From Nocardia grenadensis NBRC 108939 (GTDB lineage Bacteria > Actinomycetota > Actinomycetes > Mycobacteriales > Mycobacteriaceae), in the NCBI RefSeq assembly GCF_001613445.1, contig NZ_BDCJ01000006.1, positions 432,171-496,170 of the forward strand: a stretch of 64,000 nt of DNA. Reading direction: 5' to 3'. Of this stretch, positions 54,593-63,938 are shown piece after piece. Within the stretch, counting starts at the first letter, position 1. Every line of letters starts with the position of its first letter. Below the pieces are notes generated by a model. The model was not told the origin of the DNA. It was given only the letters and a program-made list of their open reading frames with translations, and did not search any database. The translations under genes were made by a program, and so were the position numbers.

Positions 54593-55180
54593 ATGTCGGA
54601 GCGGCGTGCGCGCGGTACCAGCCCCGCGGGGCGGGGCGATCGCCGCACGTCGCGCGCGCCGTCGCGCCGCCCCGCCGCCGAAGTACACGGCGGGGCGGAG
54701 CGGGTGCGGCGTACCACCCGCCGGACCAGGGCCGGTACGGACGGCGCGCGGGATTGGTCGGAACGGACCATCCTGGGGTTGTCCGCCGGTAAGGCGATCA
54801 TTCTGGCGATGGTGGTGTGCGCGCTGGCGATGACGCTGGCCGTCCCCATGCGCACCTATTTCACCCAGCGCGCCGAGGCCGATCAGCTCGCGGCCGAACG
54901 CCGGACGCTGGAGGACGATATCGACCGGCTGAAGGACCGCCGCGCTCAGCAGGAGGACCCGGCCTATATCCGCTCCGAGGCGCGCGACCGGTTACGTCTG
55001 GTGATGCCGGGCGAAACCCCGTATATCGTGCAGGTTCCGGGGATCGAAGTGCCGGCGATCCCGGATCCGCAGGCACCCCGGCACGAACCCGATCCGTGGT
55101 ATACGGATCTGTGGCGGAGCATTTCCGAACCGCCCCCCGAAACCGAAACCCCCGCGCCGCAGCCGGAAGGACCCAGGTGA
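54593..55180 (+). CDS. ftsB: FtsB/DivIC-type septum formation initiator
   Basis: 195 residues. An Arg-rich cytosolic start (1-60), one membrane helix (AIILAMVVCALAMTLAVPMR), then a coiled coil AEADQLAAERRTLEDDIDRL and the EARDRLRLVMPGETPYIV segment that defines the family. Pro-rich end. It bridges FtsQ and FtsL at the divisome. Equivalent of Rv1024, in the same place after eno. It overlaps the next gene in GTGA. Confidence 0.88.
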   Translation: MSERRARGTSPAGRGDRRTSRAPSRRPAAEVHGGAERVRRTTRRTRAGTDGARDWSERTILGLSAGKAIILAMVVCALAMTLAVPMRTYFTQRAEADQLAAERRTLEDDIDRLKDRRAQQEDPAYIRSEARDRLRLVMPGETPYIVQVPGIEVPAIPDPQAPRHEPDPWYTDLWRSISEPPPETETPAPQPEGPR

Positions 55181-55695
55181 GTACACCCGACGACCGAGAT
55201 CTGCAGATCGTCGCCGAACAGTTGGGCCGCGAACCACGCGGGGTACTCGCCATCGCCTACCGGACGCCCGATGGGCTGCCCGCGGTGGTCAAGACGGCGC
55301 CCAAACTTCCGGATGGCACCCCGTTCCCCACTCTCTACTACCTCACCGACCCTCGGCTGACCGCGGAGGCCAGCCGGTTGGAGTCCGCGGGTGTGATGAA
55401 GGGAATGACCGACCGGCTCGGCCGCGATACCGAACTCGCCGCCGCCTATCGCGCCGCGCACGACAGCTATCTGGCCGAACGCGACGAGATCGAATCGCTG
55501 GGCACCGATTTCAGCGGCGGCGGTATGCCGGACCGGGTGAAATGCCTGCATGTGCTGATCGCGCACGCGCTGGCCAAGGGGCCCGGAGTCAATCCGCTCG
55601 GTGACGAGGCGGTGGCGCTGGCGGCCGCGAACGGACTGCGCGGCAGTGCGATCCCGGCGAACTGGCCGGAATACGTGGTGACGGAAGACGAATGA
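55177..55695 (+). CDS. DUF501 protein (Rv1025-like)
   Basis: 172 residues from GTG overlapping ftsB. VAEQLGREPRGVLAIAYRTP, VVKTAPKLPDGTPFPTLYYL and DRVKCLHVLIAHALAKGPGV are the conserved DUF501 parts. Function unknown; the conserved place between ftsB and ppx in Corynebacteriales suggests a housekeeping role. Confidence 0.9.
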   Translation: MSTPDDRDLQIVAEQLGREPRGVLAIAYRTPDGLPAVVKTAPKLPDGTPFPTLYYLTDPRLTAEASRLESAGVMKGMTDRLGRDTELAAAYRAAHDSYLAERDEIESLGTDFSGGGMPDRVKCLHVLIAHALAKGPGVNPLGDEAVALAAANGLRGSAIPANWPEYVVTEDE

Positions 55696-55759
55696 TGCGG
55701 CACCGCTGCCCTCGTTCCGGTCTCTGCGGACCGCGTGTACAAGCTCCGAAGGAGGCGCT

Positions 55760-56707
55760 ATGACCGACCGGGTCGCTGCCGTGGATTGCGGCACCAATTC
55801 GATCCGACTGCTGATCGCCGATATCGGCGCGGATTCCACCCTGACCGATGTGCACCGGGAGATGCGGATCGTGCGGCTCGGCAAAGGGGTCGACGCGACG
55901 GGGCGGCTGAATCCGGAGGCGATCGAACGTACCCGCGTGGCGTTGGCCGACTATGTGTCCCTCATGCTCGAGCACGGTGTGAGCCGGGTGCGGATGGTCG
56001 CCACCTCCGCCACTCGCGACGCGTCGAACCGGGAGGATTTCTTCGCGATGACCCGGGCCGAACTCGGCCGGGTGGTTCCGGGCGCGAGCGCCGAGGTGAT
56101 CACTGGTGACGAGGAGGCGCGATTGTCGTTCACCGGCGCGGTCGGTGAGCTGGCGGCGTCGGACGGGCCGTTCGTCGTGGTCGATCTGGGCGGCGGTTCC
56201 ACCGAACTCGTGGTCGGGGACGGCGACGGAGTGCGGGCGGCGTTCTCCGCCGATATCGGCTGCGTACGGGTCACCGAGCGGTGTCTGCGCGGGAATCCGC
56301 CGGAGGCCGGTGAAGTCGCGGCGGCCCGGGAGTTCGCGACCGAACGTCTTACCGAGGCGTTCACCCACGTCCCGGTGGACGGCGCGCATACCTGGGTCGG
56401 GGTGGCCGGCACCATGACCACACTCGCGGCCGTCGCACTGGACCTGCCCCAATACGATTCGACGAGAACACACTTGGCGCGGATCTCGCTGCCGGATCTG
56501 TTCGCGGTCTGCGATCGGCTGATCGGGATGAATCACGACGAACGTGCCGCGCTCGGACCCATGCATCCGGGCCGGGTCGATGTCATCGGCGGCGGCGCGG
56601 TGATCACCGAGGTGCTGGCGGCGGAGCTGAAGCGGCGGGCCGGGATCACCGAACTGGTAGTCAGCGAACACGATATCCTGGACGGGATCGCGCTCTCGAT
56701 CGCCTGA
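55760..56707 (+). CDS. ppx: Exopolyphosphatase / GppA-type phosphatase
   Basis: 315 residues with GGAGG before the ATG. VAAVDCGTNSIRLLIADIG (phosphate loop 1), VRMVATSATRDASNREDFF, and VVVDLGGGSTELVVGDGDG (phosphate loop 2) are the ASKHA-fold signatures; AGTMTTLAAVALDL completes the site. It removes phosphate from polyphosphate or pppGpp. Equivalent in place to Rv1026 (Ppx2). Short form, without the C-terminal HD-like domain. Confidence 0.92.
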   Translation: MTDRVAAVDCGTNSIRLLIADIGADSTLTDVHREMRIVRLGKGVDATGRLNPEAIERTRVALADYVSLMLEHGVSRVRMVATSATRDASNREDFFAMTRAELGRVVPGASAEVITGDEEARLSFTGAVGELAASDGPFVVVDLGGGSTELVVGDGDGVRAAFSADIGCVRVTERCLRGNPPEAGEVAAAREFATERLTEAFTHVPVDGAHTWVGVAGTMTTLAAVALDLPQYDSTRTHLARISLPDLFAVCDRLIGMNHDERAALGPMHPGRVDVIGGGAVITEVLAAELKRRAGITELVVSEHDILDGIALSIA

Positions 56708-56810
56708 CGGCTCCCCGGGGCCTCGCGGTGGCCTGGGTGTTCGTGGAGCTGCGGTATCGGTTCGGTTCGGTATGCCACGCGCCGGACCGGGGGCATGGGA
56801 CAGTCTGAGC

Positions 56811-58265
56811 ATGTCCGAAGTACCAGACGTCGCCGAGCGCACCTTTTTCGGTCACCCGGTCGGACTCGTCAACCTTTTCGGTGTCGAACTGTGGGAACGT
56901 TTCTCCTTCTACGGGATGCTCACCATCCTCGGCTACTACCTGTATTACTCGGCTACCGACGGTGGTCTCGGTATGGATCAGGATGTGGCCGTCGGTCTGG
57001 TCGGTGCCTACGGCGGTCTGGTCTATCTCTCCACGATCATCGGCGGCTGGGTGTCGGACCGGCTGATCGGGATGGAGCGGACCGTCTTCTATGGCGGCGT
57101 AGTGGTGGTGGCCGGGCATATCGCACTGGCGCTGATTCCGGGCCTCACCGGTGTGGGCGTGGGCCTGGTATTGGTGGCGCTGGGCAGTGGCGCGCTGAAA
57201 TCGAACGCCTCCGCGCTGCTGGGCACCCTGTATCCGAAGGGTGATCCGCGGGTCGACGGCGGATTCACGCTCTTCTATCTGGGGATCAATCTCGGTGCCT
57301 TCGTCGGCCCGCTGCTTACCGGGCTGCTCCAGGAGGAGTGGGGCTTCCATGCCGGTTTCGGGGCGGCCGCGGTCGGGATGGCGCTGGGGCTGATCCAGTA
57401 CGTGGTGTTCCGCCGCAATCTCGGCACCGCCGGACGCGAGCCCACCGATCCGCTGCCACGTTGCGCCTACGGGCCGCTCGCCGCGGTGGTGCTCGCGGCG
57501 ATCCTGGTGATCGTGCTGGTACTGGTGACCGGACTGGTCACCGTGGACAACCTGCCCGATGTCACCACCGCGCTCATCGTCATCGCCGCCGCCGCGTACT
57601 TCGCCGTCCTGCTCACCCATCGCCGGGTGAGCCCGCTGGAACGCACCCGGGTGTGGGCCTTCGTTCCGCTGTTCGTCGCCAATGTGGTGTTCTGGGCCCT
57701 GTTCCAGCAGATCTTCACCGTGCTCGCCGTGTACTCCGACGAACGGATGAACTGGAACATCTTCGGCTGGACCGCGCCGTCGAACTGGATCGGTTCGGTG
57801 GAGCCGGTGTGGATCATCGCGCTCTCCCCGCTGTTCGCGGCGCTGTGGACCAAGCTGGGGGATCGGGCGCCCAGCACCCCTCGCAAGTTCGCGCTCGGCG
57901 TGGTCGGGATGGGGACGGCGTTTCTGCTGTTCGTCCCACTGGCCGGGACTTCGGGCCGTTCGGTGCCGGCGCTGGCCGTGCTGTGCATCATGGCGGTGTT
58001 CGCCGTCTCCGAACTGCTGATCTCCCCGATCGGCCTCGCGGTCAGCACCCAGCTCGCCCCCGAACATTTCCGGGCGCAGACGATGGCGCTCTATTTTCTG
58101 TCGGTCGCGCTGGGCACCACCTTGTCGGGGGTGCTGGCGCGTTTCTACTCGCCGGACAACGAGTTCGCCTACTTCGGGATCACCGGTTCGGTGGCGATCG
58201 CGGCGGGCGCGGTGATTGCCGGACTGTCGTCGTGGATAACCCGTCATATGGCGGGAGTGCACTAG
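56811..58265 (+). CDS. POT/PTR2-family proton-coupled oligopeptide transporter
   Basis: 484 residues, about 14 membrane helices. GVELWERFSFYGMLTILGYY is the ExxERF signature on helix 1 that couples protons; FYLGINLGAFVGPLLTGLLQ is the PTR2 motif on helix 5. Imports di- and tripeptides. ATG 56811 is chosen at the conserved SEVPDVAERTFFGHP opening; the frame is open upstream to 56772. An APC permease follows after 39 bp. Confidence 0.92.
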   Translation: MSEVPDVAERTFFGHPVGLVNLFGVELWERFSFYGMLTILGYYLYYSATDGGLGMDQDVAVGLVGAYGGLVYLSTIIGGWVSDRLIGMERTVFYGGVVVVAGHIALALIPGLTGVGVGLVLVALGSGALKSNASALLGTLYPKGDPRVDGGFTLFYLGINLGAFVGPLLTGLLQEEWGFHAGFGAAAVGMALGLIQYVVFRRNLGTAGREPTDPLPRCAYGPLAAVVLAAILVIVLVLVTGLVTVDNLPDVTTALIVIAAAAYFAVLLTHRRVSPLERTRVWAFVPLFVANVVFWALFQQIFTVLAVYSDERMNWNIFGWTAPSNWIGSVEPVWIIALSPLFAALWTKLGDRAPSTPRKFALGVVGMGTAFLLFVPLAGTSGRSVPALAVLCIMAVFAVSELLISPIGLAVSTQLAPEHFRAQTMALYFLSVALGTTLSGVLARFYSPDNEFAYFGITGSVAIAAGAVIAGLSSWITRHMAGVH

Positions 58266-58304
58266 CGTTCCCGGTACTCGCGCCGGAAAGATCAGGAGGC
58301 CGCA

Positions 58305-59783
58305 GTGACGACGCCGACCAGCCGAAATTCGCTGTTCCGCACCAAGAGCGTGGAACAGTCGATCCGCGATACCGAAGCACCCGGTACGAAACTGCGCAAA
58401 GACCTCACCGCCTGGGACCTGGCGATCTTCGGCGTCGCCGTCGTCATCGGTGCCGGTATCTTCACCCTCACCGCCCGCACCGCGGGCAATACCGCCGGAC
58501 CCGCCGTCTCGCTGGCGTTCGTCTTCGCCGCCATCGCCTGCGGTCTCACCGCCCTGTGCTATGCGGAGTTCGCTTCCACCGTGCCGGTGGCCGGCAGCGC
58601 CTACACCTTCTCCTACGCCACCTTCGGGGAGCTGGCGGCCTGGATCATCGGCTGGGACCTGCTGCTCGAGTTCGCGCTCGCGGCGGCCGTGGTGTCCAAG
58701 GGCTGGTCGCAGTATCTGGGCCAGGTGTTCGACCGGGGTGCCGCGGTGGTGGATATAGGTGGTGTGACCTTCGACTGGGGTGCGGTACTGCTGATCGCGG
58801 TGCTCACCACCCTCCTCGCGCTCGGCACCAAACTGTCCTCGCGGGTGTCCGCGGTCGCCGTGGCGATCAAGGTCGGGGTGATCCTGCTGGTCATCATTGT
58901 CGGGCTCACCTTCTTCGACGCCGACAACCTGAGCCCGTTCATCCCGGAGGCGCAGCCCACCGAGCAGGGCCAGGGGCTCACGCAGTCGCTGTTCTCCTGG
59001 GTGACCGGCGGCGGTAACAGCAGCTTCGGCTGGTACGGTCTGCTGGCCGCGGCGAGCCTCGTGTTCTTCGCGTTCATCGGCTTCGACGTGGTCGCCACTG
59101 CCGCCGAGGAGACCAAGAACCCGCAGCGGGATCTGCCGCGCGGCATTCTCGGCTCGCTGGTCGTGGTCACCATCCTCTACGTCGCCGTCTCGATCGTGCT
59201 CACCGGCATGGTCCCCTACACCGACCTCGCCGGCGACGACGCGACTCTGGCGACCGCGTTCGCGGTGCACGGTGCCACCTGGGCCAAGAACATCATCTCC
59301 ATCGGCGCCCTGGCCGGCCTGACCACCGTGGTCATGGTGATGCTGCTCGGCCAGACCCGCGTGTTGTTCGCGATGTCGCGCGACGGTCTCACCCCGCGCT
59401 GGCTCGCGCGGACCGGTCAGCGCGGCACGCCGGTGCGGATCACCCTCGTCGTCGGCGTGGTGTGCGCGATCCTGGCCGGTTTCGTGGAGTTCGGCACTCT
59501 CGAGGAAATGGTGAACATCGGCACCCTGTTCGCCTTCCTGCTGGTCTCCATCGGCGTCGTCGTCCTGCGCCGCACCCGGCCCGACCTGCCGCGCGGCTTC
59601 AAGGTGCCGCTGGTGCCCTTCGTGCCCATCCTGGCGGTTCTGTCCTGCCTGTGGTTGATGGTGAATCTCTCGGTCGAAACCTGGCTGCGTTTCGTAGTCT
59701 GGATGCTGCTCGGTTTGGTGATGTACTTCGCATACGGCCGACGGCATTCGCTGGTCGGTAGGTCCGCTTCCGAACAGGAGTGA
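58305..59783 (+). CDS. APC-family amino-acid permease, CAT type
   Basis: 492 residues from GTG with AGGAGG upstream, 12 membrane helices. LRKDLTAWDLAIFGVAVVIG, GAGIFTLTARTAGNTAGPAV (substrate-binding break in helix 1) and FFAFIGFDVVATAAEETKNP (helix 6 break) are typical of the YfnA/CAT subfamily, which moves cationic or branched amino acids. Start 39 bp after the POT gene, so an uptake pair for peptides and amino acids. Confidence 0.92.
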   Translation: MTTPTSRNSLFRTKSVEQSIRDTEAPGTKLRKDLTAWDLAIFGVAVVIGAGIFTLTARTAGNTAGPAVSLAFVFAAIACGLTALCYAEFASTVPVAGSAYTFSYATFGELAAWIIGWDLLLEFALAAAVVSKGWSQYLGQVFDRGAAVVDIGGVTFDWGAVLLIAVLTTLLALGTKLSSRVSAVAVAIKVGVILLVIIVGLTFFDADNLSPFIPEAQPTEQGQGLTQSLFSWVTGGGNSSFGWYGLLAAASLVFFAFIGFDVVATAAEETKNPQRDLPRGILGSLVVVTILYVAVSIVLTGMVPYTDLAGDDATLATAFAVHGATWAKNIISIGALAGLTTVVMVMLLGQTRVLFAMSRDGLTPRWLARTGQRGTPVRITLVVGVVCAILAGFVEFGTLEEMVNIGTLFAFLLVSIGVVVLRRTRPDLPRGFKVPLVPFVPILAVLSCLWLMVNLSVETWLRFVVWMLLGLVMYFAYGRRHSLVGRSASEQE

Positions 59784-59788
59784 GCGCG

Positions 59789-60343
59789 ATGGGTCTATCG
59801 TGGCGGTGGTTCCGGCGCCGGGAGATACAGCCCGTACACCGGCCGGTGCGGGACGACGCGTCCGGCACGGATCTGGTGGTCGAATGGATCGACGCGGTGA
59901 CCACCGGTCTGGCCACCGCGCCACCGGGCCCACCCGTCGCCGCGCCCGCCCGGGTGTGCGACGGCATGTTCACCGCCGCGACCATCGTCGCGGTCCTCAT
60001 CGAGAAAATCGCCGACCGCACCGAGTACCGGGTCGCCAACAACCGCTGTATGGCCTCGGCGGTGGATTTCATGAAGGTCCTCGGGGAGGACACCCTGCGT
60101 CGCTACCGCATCGACGGGGTGCAGCCGGTGGGCTGGGAGAACATGGGTACCGAAATGGACGAACTGGTGATCGCCCGCCGGCTCGGACAGCTGGGCGAAG
60201 CCCTCCAATTGGCGTTGCTGGCGGTGACTACGGACTACGAATTATCCGACGAAGTGCGCGAGGCGGCGGAGGAGTCCGGTTTGCTGGCCGCCGATGTGCT
60301 GGTGGAGGCATGCCAGGCGATTCAGACAGATCCCACAGTGTGA
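59789..60343 (+). CDS. Uncharacterised small protein
   Basis: 184 residues from ATG 59789, with AGGAG 8 bases upstream; a GTG at 59780 overlapping the permease stop is possible but would lie in the ribosome site. A basic start (WRWFRRREIQ) precedes a helical body (VVEWIDAVTTGLATA; VDFMKVLGEDTLRRYRIDGV). TDRTEYRVANNRCMASAVDF has one Cys. No signal peptide or membrane helix. I do not recognise the family. Overlap-range spacing to the permease suggests co-transcription. Confidence 0.75.
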   Translation: MGLSWRWFRRREIQPVHRPVRDDASGTDLVVEWIDAVTTGLATAPPGPPVAAPARVCDGMFTAATIVAVLIEKIADRTEYRVANNRCMASAVDFMKVLGEDTLRRYRIDGVQPVGWENMGTEMDELVIARRLGQLGEALQLALLAVTTDYELSDEVREAAEESGLLAADVLVEACQAIQTDPTV

Positions 60344-60400
60344 CTCCCACTCACGGGTATTCCGGTACGGGTGTACGAGTCGGTAGTGTGTGGTCCGCAC

Positions 60401-60474
60401 GCCCCCATAGCCCAATTGGCAGAGGCAGCGGACTTAAAATCCGCCAAGTGTGGGTTCGAGTCCCACTGGGGGCA
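60401..60474 (+). tRNA. tRNA-Leu (anticodon TAA), short variable arm
   Basis: 74 nt. Acceptor GCCCCCA/TGGGGGC, T arm GTGGG-TTCGAGT-CCCAC, anticodon stem GCGGA/TCCGC with loop CTTAAAA, so anticodon TAA. Discriminator A73; no CCA encoded. The D stem has a mismatch at 13-22. The variable arm is only CAAGT, although bacterial leucine tRNAs normally have a long one. UUA is a rare codon in such GC-rich genomes. Confidence 0.85.
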
Positions 60475-61026
60475 CTACTGCGCCGCAGGTCGGACAGGGT
60501 GTCCGACGATGGCGTGGCCGTATTGCAGGCACAAGCCCCTGCCCGGAGCGGTGGTCAGCGGTCCCTCGTGTCCGGCCGGACCGAGGTCGGAACCGATGAC
60601 CCCACCAGGGGTATCGGGTTCGAGTGATCCCAGATGCGGAATCACAACCACCTCGGCGGCATGCTCCATTGGGTCGGACCGCGATCAGCGCAGCCGGCAC
60701 GGCCGGAGTGTCCGTCCGCACCGTGCAGGCGAGTCACGCTGCACCAGCGCATCCAATTCGGATGCGTCATGGTCGGTGTGCAGCCGGGCAACTGTCCGCC
60801 GCGTGCCGGTGAAATCCGTAGCCGGATTGGTCGTGTGGGTCATGACGGCGTGTCCTGTCACCGGGTTCCGGGAACGCGGCCGGCCCTACCGCGGCCGTCG
60901 ATTCAGCGAACCCGCCGGCCCGGCGGGCGTCCGCACCCGGCGCGGACGAATCCGGCCGGTGCGGTGCCCGACATGCGCCTACCGATTCGGGTGGGTCGCG
61001 GAGCTCATGCGGGGTACTTTCCCCCT
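60475..61026 (+). other. Non-coding stretch after the tRNA
   Basis: 552 bp without a supportable gene. Short frames in it are Arg/Pro-rich or antisense to the tRNA. No repeat family, terminator or promoter stands out. A promoter for the following membrane protein gene must lie here or the gene is read from the tRNA side. Confidence 0.5.
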
Positions 61027-61647
61027 ATGACGGAACCGCCGCACAATTACGGGCGCCAGGACCCTCACCGCCAGGGTTACCCTCGGACGCAGGCCTACCC
61101 GCAGCAGGGTTACCCCCAGCAGCAGGGTCACTCGACGGAGCCGGAGTACGGGCATCAGGTCGAATACGGGTACCAGCCGGACCGGCCCGAGCGGACGAAC
61201 GAGCGATCGAACGAACCGAAGGTCAATGTCGGACGGCTGTGGGCGGGCGGTGTCGGTACGGCCATCGTCGTCGCGCTGGTGATCGTGGTGCTGATCATGC
61301 TGGTGCGCGGCATCCTGAACATCGCGGTCCTCTCACCGGAGGGTGAGGGCGCCTACGGCACGGTCTCGACCACTTCGTACGCCGTGGCCGGTGGGGCCGC
61401 CGCGATCGCCGCGACCGGTCTGCTGAACCTGCTGCTCGCCCTGATGCCCAGCCCGATGCAGTTCTTCTACTGGATCACCGGACTGGTCACCGCGCTGGCG
61501 ACACTGGTGCCGTTCACCCTGGTCGCCGGGGTGGATGCCAAGATCGCCACGGCCGTGATCAACCTGATCGCGGGGTTGTGCATCATCTCGCTGCTCGGCG
61601 GGATCGGGTCCGGGGCGATCATCCGGCGCCCGCAGGCGCAGTACTGA
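61027..61647 (+). CDS. DUF6069-like four-helix membrane protein
   Basis: 206 residues. A Gln/Tyr/Pro-rich cytosolic start (YPQQGYPQQQGHSTEPEYGH, 1-70) is followed by four membrane helices (GVGTAIVVALVIVVLIMLV at about 77-95; VAGGAAAIAATGLLNLLLAL; FFYWITGLVTALATLVPFTL; IATAVINLIAGLCIISLLGG). This fits the DUF6069 layout. Function unknown. It is convergent with the reductase gene, a strong hairpin between. Confidence 0.65.
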   Translation: MTEPPHNYGRQDPHRQGYPRTQAYPQQGYPQQQGHSTEPEYGHQVEYGYQPDRPERTNERSNEPKVNVGRLWAGGVGTAIVVALVIVVLIMLVRGILNIAVLSPEGEGAYGTVSTTSYAVAGGAAAIAATGLLNLLLALMPSPMQFFYWITGLVTALATLVPFTLVAGVDAKIATAVINLIAGLCIISLLGGIGSGAIIRRPQAQY

Positions 61648-61671
61648 GTCCTTACGTTCGGTGCCGTCGCG

Positions 61672-61706
61672 CCGGGTCCCGGGTGCTGTCGGCGGCCGGG
61701 ACCCGG
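61672..61706. terminator. Bidirectional terminator between the membrane protein and MDR genes
   Basis: CCGGGTCCCGG (61672-61682) and CCGGGACCCGG (61696-61706) form a perfect 11-bp stem around a 13-nt loop between convergent stops. Confidence 0.65.
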
Positions 61707-61746
61707 ATGCGCGCCGCGTGCGCTGGCCTCAGCGGGGTCAGGGGGC

Positions 61747-62766
61747 TCACGACCGGACCCGGACGAGTTGCTTACCGAGGTTGGACCCGTCGAAGATGCG
61801 CTGCAGGGCTGCCGGGGAGTTCTCGAGACCGTCGACGATATCCTCGGCCCAGACCAGCTCGCCCGCCGCGACCCAGCCCGCGAGCCGGGACAGTGCCGCC
61901 GGGAAATCGGCGTGGTGGTCGTAGAAGATGAAGCCCTCCATGCGGGCCCGGCGGAAGGCCAGCTGCATGTAGTTCGCGGGTCCGGCACCGTAGCCGGCGG
62001 CCGTGTAGCCGGAAGAGATCGATCCGCAGAGCGCGATCCGGGCGTGCAGGGACAGGTTGTCCAGTGCGTTCTCCAGCAGAGTTCCGCCGATATTGTCGAA
62101 GACCGCGGTCAACCCGTCGGGGGCGAATGCGCGCAGCGCGGCGGGGACGTCGTCGGTGCGATAATTCAGGCAGGCGTCGAAACGGGCGGTTTCGCGCACC
62201 CAGTCCACTTTCTCCGGCGTACCCGCGGTGCCGAGCACCCGCGCACCGAGTAGCCGCGCGACCTGCCCGGCCAGCGATCCGACACTGCCGGCGGCGCCGG
62301 TGACCAGCACCGCATCGGTTTCCGCGACCTCCAGCACCCGGGTGATCCCGATATAGGCGGTCAACCCGCTCACGCCGAAAACGGTGAGCATATGGCGGGG
62401 GTCGATCCCCGGGGGCACCGGATTCACGCCGAACAAGCCGCCGGCGCGCGCCACGGTGTATTCCTGCCAGCCGAGCTCACCGTAGACCCACTGTCCCTCC
62501 GGCAGCGCGGGGTCGCGGGAGGCGACCACTCGCCCGACTCCGCTGCCGCGCATCACCTCGCCCACACCGACCGGCGTCGTATACGTCGTCGCGGGATTGA
62601 GCCAGGTGCGCTGGGTGGCGTCGATACCGAGCCACTCCACCCGCACGAGAGCCTCACCGTTCTCCAATACCGGGAAGGGGCTAGCCTTTTCGGCAAAAGT
62701 ACCGGCGGTGATCCCGGCGGCCGGCCGTTCGCTCAGGATCATCTGACGGAAGGTGTGGTCGGTCAC
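61747..62766 (-). CDS. MDR-family NADP-dependent oxidoreductase (PTGR/CurA type)
   Basis: 339 residues from GTG. VLVTGAAGSVGSLAGQVARL is the nucleotide-binding loop, and VFDNIGGTLLENALDNLSLH with RIALCGSISSGY is typical of the leukotriene B4 dehydrogenase / curcumin reductase group. No zinc ligands. It reduces the double bond of enones with NADPH. Substrate unknown. Confidence 0.88.
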   Translation of the reverse strand: MTDHTFRQMILSERPAAGITAGTFAEKASPFPVLENGEALVRVEWLGIDATQRTWLNPATTYTTPVGVGEVMRGSGVGRVVASRDPALPEGQWVYGELGWQEYTVARAGGLFGVNPVPPGIDPRHMLTVFGVSGLTAYIGITRVLEVAETDAVLVTGAAGSVGSLAGQVARLLGARVLGTAGTPEKVDWVRETARFDACLNYRTDDVPAALRAFAPDGLTAVFDNIGGTLLENALDNLSLHARIALCGSISSGYTAAGYGAGPANYMQLAFRRARMEGFIFYDHHADFPAALSRLAGWVAAGELVWAEDIVDGLENSPAALQRIFDGSNLGKQLVRVRS

Positions 62767-62948
62767 GGCGGCCAGTGTGCCCCAGGGATGCCGCCGGTGT
62801 CGCCTTCATTTCCGCGCCCTCGGGCGCCGTTCCGGCTGCCGCTCGGGCAGGCCGGCAGTATTGCGTTCACGGTGATCGCAACCCGTGTCAACCGCGTGAC
62901 CACGTCATACCCTCGGATGTCCGGTCCAGGTTCGGGGAGCACACCGTC

Positions 62949-63938
62949 ATGATCAAGTTACTGGTTTTCACCATTGTGGGTGTCGGCGCGCAGATCGTCG
63001 ACGGCACGCTCGGGATGGCCTTCGGCGTCACCGCGACGACGCTGCTCGTCCTCAGCGGCACGGGTGCCGCGCATGCGAGCGCGGCGGTCCACTTCGCCGA
63101 GGTCGCCACCACTCTGGCCTCCGGGGCATCGCACTGGCGGTTCGGCAATATCGACTGGAAGGTCGTATTACGGCTGGGTGTGCCCGGCGGTATCGGCGCC
63201 TTCCTGGGCGCGACCGTGCTGTCGCGGATCTCCACCGAAGCCGCCGCGCCGATCACCGCCGGCATCCTTCTCGCGATCGGTGTCTTCCTGGTCGTCCGGT
63301 TCTCCTCACGACCGCCGGTGGAGTTCGCCGCCTCGGAGAAGACCGCGCACTCCGCGAAATTCCTCACCCCGCTCGGCCTGTTCGGCGGCTTCATCGACGC
63401 CAGCGGTGGCGGCGGCTGGGGGCCGGTCACCACCAGTACCCTGCTCACCACCGGACGGTCCGCGCCGCGCACGGTGATCGGTTCGGTGAGTGCCTCGGAG
63501 TTCATCGTCTCGGCCTCCGCCAGCGTCGGCTTCCTGCTGGGGCTCGGTTCGGATTTCTTCGACAACCTGCTGATCATCGCGGGTCTGGCGCTCGGCGGCG
63601 TGATCGCCGCACCGCTCGCGGCCTGGCTGGTCAGCCGGATCACCCCGGGTGTGCTGGGCACCGGTGTCGGTGGGCTGCTGGTCCTCACCAACGCTCGCAC
63701 GCTGTTCAAGCACTTCGATATCGACGGCGCGCCGCGCGCGATCGGTTACGTGCTGATCGTCGTCGTGGCGGTCGCGCTCACCGTCTTCGCGTGGCGGAAG
63801 TCCAGGACCGTCCCGGCCACCGAAGACTCCGCCGGGACCGTGGTCGCGGACGCTGCCGACCCGGTGGCGGCGGGGGCCGCCGGCACCGAAGCCGCCGGTG
63901 AAGGCTCCGCGGACGCGACGCAGGTGCCGGTCGGGTAG
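62949..63938 (+). CDS. TauE/SafE-family membrane exporter
   Basis: 329 residues from ATG 62949. About eight membrane helices, with the two repeated family halves: VGVGAQIVDGTLGMAFGVTA and PLGLFGGFIDASGGGGWGPV. The last 50 residues form an Ala/Glu-rich cytosolic tail. The family moves sulfite, sulfoacetate, sulfonates or other anions; the substrate cannot be told here and no sulfur genes are adjacent. Open frame upstream to 62775 is not supported by homology. Confidence 0.88.
   Translation: MIKLLVFTIVGVGAQIVDGTLGMAFGVTATTLLVLSGTGAAHASAAVHFAEVATTLASGASHWRFGNIDWKVVLRLGVPGGIGAFLGATVLSRISTEAAAPITAGILLAIGVFLVVRFSSRPPVEFAASEKTAHSAKFLTPLGLFGGFIDASGGGGWGPVTTSTLLTTGRSAPRTVIGSVSASEFIVSASASVGFLLGLGSDFFDNLLIIAGLALGGVIAAPLAAWLVSRITPGVLGTGVGGLLVLTNARTLFKHFDIDGAPRAIGYVLIVVVAVALTVFAWRKSRTVPATEDSAGTVVADAADPVAAGAAGTEAAGEGSADATQVPVG

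Noticed and set aside
56661..59933. Very long minus-strand open frame opposite the POT and APC transporter genes
   Set aside because: Its product is Arg/Gly/His-rich with no fold features; it is the GC-rich antisense shadow of two clear membrane transporters.
60434..60721. Small minus-strand frame ending in VPPVGLEPTLGGF
   Set aside because: The ending is a familiar false protein produced by translating the reverse of a tRNA gene; here it covers the tRNA-Leu.
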